Shown here piece after piece: positions 43,505 to 49,919 of a stretch of DNA of 64,000 bases. The first letter of the stretch is position 1, and every line of letters begins with the position of its first letter. The position numbers and the translations under genes are program-made. This stretch comes from Archangium violaceum (GTDB lineage Bacteria > Myxococcota > Myxococcia > Myxococcales > Myxococcaceae): positions 833,001 to 897,000 of the forward strand of contig NZ_CP069396.1 of assembly GCF_016887565.1 (NCBI RefSeq), written 5' to 3'. Under the pieces are notes generated by a model. That model searched no databases, was not told the origin of the DNA, and saw only the letters and a list, made by a program, of their open reading frames with translations.

Positions 43505-44233
43505 TTAGAAAGCGTAGCCCAGGGACAGGGAGAACACGGGGAAGTGCACGTACTGCTCGAAGGTCCTGTCCAGGTAGCCCTCGGCGAAGCGGGAGAAGGC
43601 GGTGACGAGCAGCGGTTGGCTCGGCTCGAACTGGGGCTCCACCCGGCTGTTGGAGTCGAGCGTGAAGGCCGCGCCCAGTGCCGTGCGCATCGTCCAGCCC
43701 GAGCCCAGTCCCCACCGCCAGCCCAACTCCACGTCCAACATGTGCAACACGGAGCGCACGCGGTACTCGCGGTTGAGCACGGACTCGCCCGCCGGAGGTT
43801 CCACGCCCGTCAGCGCCACCAGCACATCCTCCGGGTTCGTCTCGCCACCGAGCGCCACCAGCCCGTAGCCACCCTCCACGTAGAAGCCCGCGCTCGGGAA
43901 GGGGCGCCAGCCCACGTGCGTCCTCCACACCAGCGAGCTCTGCAGCGCCTCCTCGATGAGTGTCGCGCGGTCCCGCTCATAGGCGCCCAGCCCCACCGCC
44001 ACGTCGTTCACCGCTCGCACGTATGTTGCTGGCAGGTAGCCCAGGGATGTCGACAGGCGCAGCCGCCATGGGGACTCCACGCCTACCCGTCCGCCCACCG
44101 ACAGCGGGAAGTCCGTGTTGGCCTCCACCGTGATGTCCCAGCCGTGGCCCCGCTTCTCCTCGGCTCCCGCTTCCGCTCCCGCCAACAGCCCCGCGACTAG
44201 CAGCAGCGCGCCGACTCCACCCCGTGCCTTCAT
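43505..44233 (-). CDS. Outer-membrane beta-barrel-like protein
   Basis: A 242-aa exported protein: signal peptide MKARGGVGALLLVAGLLAGA-EAGA (first about 23 residues), then alternating beta-strand sequence (ITVEANTDFPLSVGGRVGVE, LSTSLGYLPATYVR, FYVEGGYGLVALGG) and a C-terminal SLSLGYAF ending in Phe, the usual recognition signal for outer-membrane insertion. It begins 104 nt downstream of the LanM gene on the same strand, so it may be linked to the lanthipeptide locus, but a hairpin separates them. Function unknown. Confidence 0.75.
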   Translation of the reverse strand: MKARGGVGALLLVAGLLAGAEAGAEEKRGHGWDITVEANTDFPLSVGGRVGVESPWRLRLSTSLGYLPATYVRAVNDVAVGLGAYERDRATLIEEALQSSLVWRTHVGWRPFPSAGFYVEGGYGLVALGGETNPEDVLVALTGVEPPAGESVLNREYRVRSVLHMLDVELGWRWGLGSGWTMRTALGAAFTLDSNSRVEPQFEPSQPLLVTAFSRFAEGYLDRTFEQYVHFPVFSLSLGYAF

Positions 44234-44253
44234 CGTCCTCCCCCGTGCGCGCG

Positions 44254-44330
44254 GTGCCCCGCTCGGGGGCAGGGTGGTCACGCGGGGCACGGGACGCCAT
44301 GGGCCCCGAGGCGCCGAGAGGGGGCTCGGC
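44254..44330 (-). terminator. Hairpins downstream of the lanM gene
   Basis: Two inverted repeats in the 104-nt gap: GCCGAG/CTCGGC (44313-44318 with 44325-44330), 7 nt after the LanM stop, and GTGCCCCGC/GCGGGGCAC (44254-44262 with 44282-44290), a perfect 9-bp stem just before the next gene. They may end or attenuate the lan transcript; there is no U-tract. Confidence 0.45.
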
Positions 44331-44337
44331 GGGCTGG

Positions 44338-47193
44338 CTACCGCTCGCGCGCGGCGCGCACCTGCCGGAGCGATTGCCCGTACCTGCCGAGCAGCAGCGG
44401 CGTGGTCAGGGACTGCTCGGGGTGCATCCGCAGCAGCAGGTGGATGACACCCCCGAGTCCCGGCATCAACCCCGGAGAGAAGGCCTCCCGGGCCTGTCCT
44501 CCCACCGGCCCCCGCTCCTCCAGACCGGACAGCAGCTGCGTGTCCATCCACTCCCGGTCGGGTCCGCTGTCGTCCGGGTCGAGGCTCCGCGCGGTTTCCA
44601 GCAACTCCCACAACCCCAGGTCCCCGTGGCAGAGCGTGTGGCTCCAGCCGAAGCCCTCGCGCAGCCCCGCGGCGCGCGCCCGCCGGGCCACGTCCAGGTA
44701 CCGCGCCTCGCCGGTGCGCGCATGGAGGTCGAACGCCGCCAGCCCGATGCCCATGCTGCCGTGGCACCACGCGTTGACGTACTCGACGGCGCTGCCACGC
44801 CGCACGTCCACCCAGACGCCCCTGTCGGCACGGTACAGCGACTCCTCGAAGGCGAAGGCCTGGTCGGCCAGCTCGCGCCACCGCTGGCGCTCCGCCTCCG
44901 TCCCGGCCGCGCTGAGCCCCAGCCGCGCCAGGGCCCAGCCGATCCCCGTCGCGCCGTGGGCGAAGCCTCCAATCGCCTCGGGGAACATCGAGGTGGCCCA
45001 CCGGGCTCCCACCCCGTCGCGCATCGCGCCACCCTCCAACTTCCGGCCCGCCCTCGCGGCCAGCTCCAGCCACCGCGTCTCCCCGGTCTGCTCGGACAGG
45101 TTGAGCATCGGCACGATGACACCGGCCGCTCCTCCGAGCACCTCCAGCAGCCGGTCCTCCTCCTCCAGCCGCTTCTCGAGCACCTCGGCGCGGAGACGGG
45201 CGCGCTCCAACATCCACGGCTCGCCCATCAGGTCGTGCAGCGAGCTCCAGGTCCACACCTGCGACGCCACGCCCAGGAAGGCGCCGATGTGCGGGGTGGG
45301 GGCCTTGTCCTCGGTCGCCCGGAGCACCTCCAGCGTTCCCCTCACCGCCTCCGCCAGGCCCGCCACCTCATCGACCCGGCCCTGTCGCATCTCGTGCAGG
45401 TACTCGGCGAGCGCGAACGCCACTCCTCCCTGTCCGCTATACACGTCGGCCGTCAGCGGGCGGATGACCCAGCCCAGATCCGTGAGCACCGGACTGATCC
45501 ACGTGAGGGTGCCATCCGCGCCCCGGATGGACGCCTCGAGCATCCGCCGCACCATGGCGGCGGCCAGCGTCCTGCGGCGGGCGTCCAACCGCTCCCCGCG
45601 TGGCTGCTTGAGGGCCTCCTGCGTGCGGGGCGGCAGCACGCGGTCGTTGAGATAGGCGCTGACGAGCGCCCCCTGGATGGTCATCTCCTCCAGGGCGAGG
45701 TCCGCCGAGCGCCAGCCGGCGACGCTCTTCTCGAGGAGCGCGTCATCCACCCGGACGGTGAAGACGGGCACATCGCCCGCGAGCAGATCGTCGATCTCCC
45801 GGTCGATGACGGTGGGGTCGGTCGGTGCGCCCGGCAACACCTCTGCGTTGCGCAGCAGCACGTCCTGGGCGCGCAGGCGTGCCTTGGGGGCGTCATGCAG
45901 CGACGCGGGATGCCACAGCATCCGGCCGATCTCCATGTACGCCTGGGTCGGCCGGAGGATGCGCCGCACCTCGCAGCCGGAGAAGTGCCGCAGCAGCCCG
46001 GTGATGTCCCCCCCGGCGTCCAGCTCCCGGAAGCGCGCGGTGAGCTCCCTGAAGCCGAGGACGATCTGCTCCCAATACTGGTAGAGAACCGGCTTGGGGC
46101 TGGGATGGTTCTTCGTGGGAGGCAGCTCCAGCTCGGTCATTCCCAGCCGCGCCGAGTCCGTGCCGCCCCCGATGATGGTGGGCGTGGGAATCTTCGGCTG
46201 CTGTCCCGGCAGCGCGCCCGCCGCCGAGATGTCCACGCCGCCCAGTGCGAGCCCCTTGGCGCGCAGCGGCAGCAGGCCCGTGCGCAGCACGGTGGTGCGG
46301 ATGGTCTCCGCGGCGATGTCCACCGCCTGGCCCAGGCCGGAGGGGCTCGCCGGTGTGTCCTGATCGAACAGGCTCTCCACGTCCACCACCACGGGCACCG
46401 GCCCCTGCGCGACGAGGTTCTCCGAGTGCAGGTCGGTGCCACCCACCAGCCGCATCACCGCCAGCCAGTGGCCGAGGTTCTGGTAGAAGCGGATGAACTC
46501 GGCCTCGCCCTCGCAGTAGCGGTGCTCGACGAACTCCGCCCAGCCGTAGCCCTCGCGCGCGAGCACCTTGGGCACGCGGATGCGCTCCTGGGGCGGACGG
46601 TCCGCCAGCACGCGCTCCAGGAACGCCTCCAGGGCGAGGTCCACCTGGACGTCCCTCGGCTTGTACATCACCGAGCCCCGCTCGAAATCCAGCCGTGCCA
46701 CGGTGTGGCCGCCACGGTGCGAATCCCCGGCGCCCAGGGAGATGGCGCGCAGCTCGCCCCCGGGCTGGCCCGGCAGTGTGCCCAGCAGCTCCCGGTCCGC
46801 GATGAAGCGCTCCACCAGCATGAGCACCGCGTCCATCTGGAGCTGGCAGAAGGTGGCGAGCCGCTCGTGCAGCGTGGGGTAGCGGCGGCGCAGGTGCTCG
46901 CTGAAGTCCTCCGTGCAGGCCAGGGCGATGAACTGCTCCCAGCGCTGGGTCTCCTCCGTGGCGTCGAGCTTCCCCGTCAGGGAGGCGGCGTGCAGCTCCA
47001 ACAGGAACACCCGGTTGAGCCTCACCTGGGCGCCATTGCGCAGGCGCGTCCGGGCGGCCTCGAGCAGCAGGGCGTGCTCGGCTTCACCCAGGCCTTTCAA
47101 CTGGCCGAATCGCTCGGTGAGCTTCCCCAGGAACGGTTGAATCAGCGCGACGACCGGGCGCACGAGCCATCCCGACTCGGGACTCTCAGCCAT
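44338..47193 (-). CDS. lanM: Class II lanthipeptide synthetase LanM
   Basis: A 951-aa bifunctional enzyme that dehydrates Ser/Thr in a precursor peptide and adds Cys thiols to form (methyl)lanthionine rings. The N-terminal dehydratase (residues about 90-560) has kinase-like motifs MYKPRDVQVDLALEAFL and TDLHSENL (Asp254, His256, Glu258, Asn259) followed by VVVDVESLF. The C-terminal LanC cyclase (about 600-951) has GQGGVAFALAEYL, GFAHGATGIGWAL, WCHG (Cys810) and LCHGDLG (Cys855, His856), the Zn ligands. Length is slightly short for LanM (usually about 1000). The start ATG follows GAGGAAC. A precursor gene lies 116 nt upstream. Confidence 0.95.
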   Translation of the reverse strand: MAESPESGWLVRPVVALIQPFLGKLTERFGQLKGLGEAEHALLLEAARTRLRNGAQVRLNRVFLLELHAASLTGKLDATEETQRWEQFIALACTEDFSEHLRRRYPTLHERLATFCQLQMDAVLMLVERFIADRELLGTLPGQPGGELRAISLGAGDSHRGGHTVARLDFERGSVMYKPRDVQVDLALEAFLERVLADRPPQERIRVPKVLAREGYGWAEFVEHRYCEGEAEFIRFYQNLGHWLAVMRLVGGTDLHSENLVAQGPVPVVVDVESLFDQDTPASPSGLGQAVDIAAETIRTTVLRTGLLPLRAKGLALGGVDISAAGALPGQQPKIPTPTIIGGGTDSARLGMTELELPPTKNHPSPKPVLYQYWEQIVLGFRELTARFRELDAGGDITGLLRHFSGCEVRRILRPTQAYMEIGRMLWHPASLHDAPKARLRAQDVLLRNAEVLPGAPTDPTVIDREIDDLLAGDVPVFTVRVDDALLEKSVAGWRSADLALEEMTIQGALVSAYLNDRVLPPRTQEALKQPRGERLDARRRTLAAAMVRRMLEASIRGADGTLTWISPVLTDLGWVIRPLTADVYSGQGGVAFALAEYLHEMRQGRVDEVAGLAEAVRGTLEVLRATEDKAPTPHIGAFLGVASQVWTWSSLHDLMGEPWMLERARLRAEVLEKRLEEEDRLLEVLGGAAGVIVPMLNLSEQTGETRWLELAARAGRKLEGGAMRDGVGARWATSMFPEAIGGFAHGATGIGWALARLGLSAAGTEAERQRWRELADQAFAFEESLYRADRGVWVDVRRGSAVEYVNAWCHGSMGIGLAAFDLHARTGEARYLDVARRARAAGLREGFGWSHTLCHGDLGLWELLETARSLDPDDSGPDREWMDTQLLSGLEERGPVGGQAREAFSPGLMPGLGGVIHLLLRMHPEQSLTTPLLLGRYGQSLRQVRAARER

Positions 47194-47235
47194 TGTGTTC
47201 CTCGTGACTTGTCCGAAGGGGCTTCGCGTCGCGCG

Positions 47236-47286
47236 GAGAGCACCCCACGGCACGCTCGGCGGAGCGCCGGGTGCCGCGGGGCTCTC
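47236..47286 (-). terminator. Long hairpin between precursor and synthetase genes (attenuator candidate)
   Basis: Arm 47236-47253 (GAGAGCACCCCACGGCAC) pairs with 47271-47286 (GTGCCGCGGGGCTCTC) with a two-base bulge and one G:T-type mismatch; the loop itself contains GGCGgagCGCC. It lies in the 116-nt lanA-lanM gap. In many lanthipeptide operons such a partial terminator keeps precursor mRNA in excess over synthetase mRNA; I infer the same here. Confidence 0.55.
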
Positions 47287-47309
47287 GACGACGTCACTTC
47301 AACCGCGGC

Positions 47310-47510
47310 TCAACAGCAGTAGCTGCCGGCCGAGCCGCTGCACGAGCTGCACCGGGTGACCAGCGCGTCAGATGCGTCCGTCAGCGCGTTCTCGGTGGCC
47401 GCACCGCCCACGTACAGCGGGCCCGCGGGGTTGAGCATCCCGAGCGACGTCTCGGAACCCGACAGCCAACCCGACAGAATCTCCTCGACACGGGCATCAG
47501 TCATCTTCAT
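47310..47510 (-). CDS. lanA: Putative class II lanthipeptide precursor peptide
   Basis: A 66-aa peptide. The leader (residues 1-36) is acidic and amphipathic (MKMTDARVEEILSGWL) and ends in PLYVGG, a double-glycine-like cleavage motif. The C-terminal part is rich in ring-forming residues: TRCSSCSGSAGSYCC at 52-66 has Cys54, Cys57, Cys65 and Cys66 with Thr52 and Ser55, 56, 58, 60 and 63 nearby. Four rings are possible if all Cys react. Its position directly before lanM on the same strand supports the assignment. The start ATG has GGAGAG 6 nt upstream. The core boundary and ring pattern are inferred. Confidence 0.85.
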   Translation of the reverse strand: MKMTDARVEEILSGWLSGSETSLGMLNPAGPLYVGGAATENALTDASDALVTRCSSCSGSAGSYCC

Positions 47511-47594
47511 GGGGGACTCTCCAATCCAGAGTGAGAAGCACGTCATGCGTCAGGAATTGCCCTCGTGGGCGCGACCGTTCCCAGCGCGATGTGA

Positions 47595-47618
47595 ATTGAA
47601 ACACACCGCCGGTTCAAT
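47595..47618 (-). promoter_or_regulatory. Inverted repeat ATTGAA-N12-TTCAAT upstream of lanA
   Basis: A perfect 6-bp inverted repeat (47595-47600, 47613-47618) about 85 nt upstream of the lanA start in a 247-nt intergenic region that also holds repeat copy 9. It is a possible operator or promoter element; the proof is only symmetry and position. No convincing sigma-54 or sigma-70 consensus was found there. Confidence 0.35.
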
Positions 47619-47718
47619 CCGCAAATCGCGTGCTCCCCGACAGGGTGCGTCACGGCCTTCAGGCGGCTTCGGGGCTGTAGGCGGGAATGACGCGGACCGC
47701 GACGAGGAGCCGGTGGAG

Positions 47719-47752
47719 GCCCTCACCCCGGCCCTCTCCCAGAGGGAGAGGG
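47719..47752 (-). repeat. Palindromic repeat copy 9
   Basis: Reverse-orientation unit immediately downstream of the SRPBCC gene stop (47758) and upstream of lanA, with the first arm base changed. Confidence 0.88.
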
Positions 47753-47757
47753 GGTTG

Positions 47758-48225
47758 TCACGGAGGGGTCTCCACGTAGGATTTGAGACCTCCGCTTCCG
47801 AGCAGCGCTCGCCAGCCTTCTCTCAGCCTCGGTACCGTGTGCTCGTCCACCCGGCCGAAAATCGCGTCCTCCACCCGCACCACCGTCCGCTCTCCCTCGT
47901 CCTTCAATGTCAGGCGCGCCGTCGTCGTGGCCGGGCCTCCGAATGCCGGTGTCAGGTGCCCCGCCAGCTCCAACACCCCCGGCGGCTCCACCACCAGCAC
48001 CGTGTACCAGAGCGCTCCCGCCTCGTTGCCCCAGTCCTCGTACACCCGCCCTCCCGGGCGCGCTTCGATGATGAAGCCCTTCGGCTCACGGCCTACGTAG
48101 AACTCCCGGGGCCACCACCGGCCCGTCTCCTCCACCAGCGCCCTCCACACCCGCTCCCTCGGCGCTCCCACCGTCACCTCCACCTCCGTCCTCGCCACGC
48201 CCACTCCGATCCCCGTCTGCGTCAT
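47758..48225 (-). CDS. SRPBCC / AHSA1-type ligand-binding fold protein
   Basis: A 155-aa helix-grip (START-like) protein: VEVTVGAPRERVWRALVEE at the start, GRWWPREFYVG and a FIIEARPGGRVYEDWG signature, then LELAGHLTPAFGGPATTTARLTL. AHSA1-like SRPBCC proteins bind small hydrophobic ligands. A GAGAGGAGC ribosome binding site precedes the ATG, and the gene is 38 nt after the downstream end of a histidine kinase gene. Ligand unknown; I do not infer a link to the lanthipeptide locus. Confidence 0.85.
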   Translation of the reverse strand: MTQTGIGVGVARTEVEVTVGAPRERVWRALVEETGRWWPREFYVGREPKGFIIEARPGGRVYEDWGNEAGALWYTVLVVEPPGVLELAGHLTPAFGGPATTTARLTLKDEGERTVVRVEDAIFGRVDEHTVPRLREGWRALLGSGGLKSYVETPP

Positions 48226-48263
48226 TCCGTGCTCCTCTCGAATCGCTCGCGCGCGCCCCGCGC

Positions 48264-49901
48264 CTACTGCAGCGGCGGCCTGCACGGCAGCTCGACGGTG
48301 AAGGTGGCGCCTCGTCCCGGCTCGCTCTCCACGTGGATGCGGCCTCCCAGCGCCTCCACCACCTCCCGGGAGATGTAGAGCCCCAGTCCCAGGCCGCCGT
48401 AGTGTCGATCCGACACGCCCCGCTCGAAGCGGCCGAAGACACGCGCGCGCACGCCCTCGTCCATGCCGATGCCCTCGTCGCGCACCGTCAGCCGCGCCCA
48501 CCCGTCCCGCTCCACCACGCGCAGGTGCACCGCCCGGCCCGCCCCGAACTTGAGCGCGTTGGACAGCAGGTTCGTCACCACCTGCTCCAGTCTCAGTACG
48601 TCCCAGCGGCCCAGGATCCGGCCCGCGGCCTCCACCACCAACGGGCAGTCCACGCGCGCCGCCTGCGTCTCGAAGTCGGTGGCCACGTCACGCACCAGCG
48701 CCGCCAGGTCCACGTCCTCCTCGAGGCGCAGCGTGAGCCGTCCGCTGGAGATGCGCGTGGCGTCCAACAGGCTGTCCGTCAGGGAGGTCAGCCGCCGCAC
48801 CTGCCCGCGCGCCGCCTCCACGTGCCTGTGCAGGGGCTCCGCGTCCGGGCACTTCTCCTCCAACGCCTGTTGCAGCAGTTGCAGCCGCAGCGCCAGCGGC
48901 GTGAGGGGCGTCCTCAGCTCGTGGCTGGCCACGGACAGGAACTCCTCGCGCAGGCGCACGGCCTCGCGCAGCTCCGTCACCAGCCGCTCGCGCTCCATCT
49001 CCGCCGCCTTGCGGTCCGAGATGTCCGCGGCGAAGCCCTCGATGAAGCGCAGGGCCCCATCCGGATGGTAGATGCCCACCGAGCGGTCCCAGACCCACTT
49101 CACGCCGCCTTCCCGCGTCTGGATGCGGTACATCACCGTCAGCTGCCGCCCGGCCGCGAAGGCTTCCTCCGCCGCCTGCTCCACCCGGCCCACGTCCTCC
49201 GGGTGCAGCAGGTCCGTCCAACGGCGGGCGCCCGAGACGAACTCGGCGGCGGTATACCCGGTGAGCCCCAGGCACCCCTCGCTCACGAGCGCGAACGTCC
49301 GGTCCGGATGGCAGCGGAAGGCCATGCCGGGCAGGTTGTCCATCAGCGTCGACAGGGTGCGCTGGCTCTCGCGCAGCGCTTCCTCGGCCCGCCGTCGCGA
49401 TGCCTCGAGCATCTCCCGCTCCCGCTCGTGCAGCTCGGCCTGCTGGCGCCGCAGCGACTCGCGCTCGCGGTGCAGGTCCACGAAGACGCGCACCTTGGCG
49501 CGCAGCGTCTCCGGCTCCACCGGCTTGCGCAGCCAGTCCACCGCTCCCGTCGAATACCCGTGCGCGACGGAGACCTCCTCGCGCGAGGCGCCCGTGAGGA
49601 AGATGAGCGGCACGTGCCTCCGCTCCGGCGCGTGCTTCCTCAGCAGCCGCGCCGTCTCGAGCCCATCCAGGCCCGGCATCTTCACGTCCATGAGCACCAG
49701 CGCGAAGTCCGCGTCCTCGAGCAGGTCGAGCGCCTCCTCGCCGGAGCGGGCCTTCACGATGTGCAGCTCGAAGGGTCTCAGATGGCGCTCCAGCGCGATG
49801 AGATCCGAGGGCTGGTCATCCACCAGCAGCACGCTGGTGCGTGGCGCATGCGCTGCTTGCACGACTCCTCCGACCCCTGGTGTTGGAGTACCGCCGCGCA
49901 T
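48264..49901 (-). CDS. Hybrid histidine kinase: receiver - PAS - HisKA - HATPase
   Basis: A 545-aa soluble sensor. An N-terminal receiver has Asp72 in LVLMDVKMPGLDG and the Lys in DWLRKPVEPETL, then a coiled-coil (ERESLRRQQAELHERERE), a PAS domain (LMDNLPGMAFRCHPDRTFALVSEG), and the kinase core with His327 in SVASHELRTPLTPLALRL plus NLLSNALKF, DEGIGMDEGV and GLGLGLYIS. A receiver at the N-terminus means its activity may be set by an upstream kinase. It is 18 nt after the stop of the large PAS/GAF kinase gene upstream, suggesting co-transcription. Confidence 0.88.
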   Translation of the reverse strand: MRGGTPTPGVGGVVQAAHAPRTSVLLVDDQPSDLIALERHLRPFELHIVKARSGEEALDLLEDADFALVLMDVKMPGLDGLETARLLRKHAPERRHVPLIFLTGASREEVSVAHGYSTGAVDWLRKPVEPETLRAKVRVFVDLHRERESLRRQQAELHEREREMLEASRRRAEEALRESQRTLSTLMDNLPGMAFRCHPDRTFALVSEGCLGLTGYTAAEFVSGARRWTDLLHPEDVGRVEQAAEEAFAAGRQLTVMYRIQTREGGVKWVWDRSVGIYHPDGALRFIEGFAADISDRKAAEMERERLVTELREAVRLREEFLSVASHELRTPLTPLALRLQLLQQALEEKCPDAEPLHRHVEAARGQVRRLTSLTDSLLDATRISSGRLTLRLEEDVDLAALVRDVATDFETQAARVDCPLVVEAAGRILGRWDVLRLEQVVTNLLSNALKFGAGRAVHLRVVERDGWARLTVRDEGIGMDEGVRARVFGRFERGVSDRHYGGLGLGLYISREVVEALGGRIHVESEPGRGATFTVELPCRPPLQ

Positions 49902-49919
49902 GCTACCCCGGCTCGCGGC

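Noticed and set aside
44224-47322. A 1032-aa plus-strand open frame opposite lanM
   Set aside because: Antisense to a well-supported enzyme; no recognisable domain and composition is that of a shadow frame.
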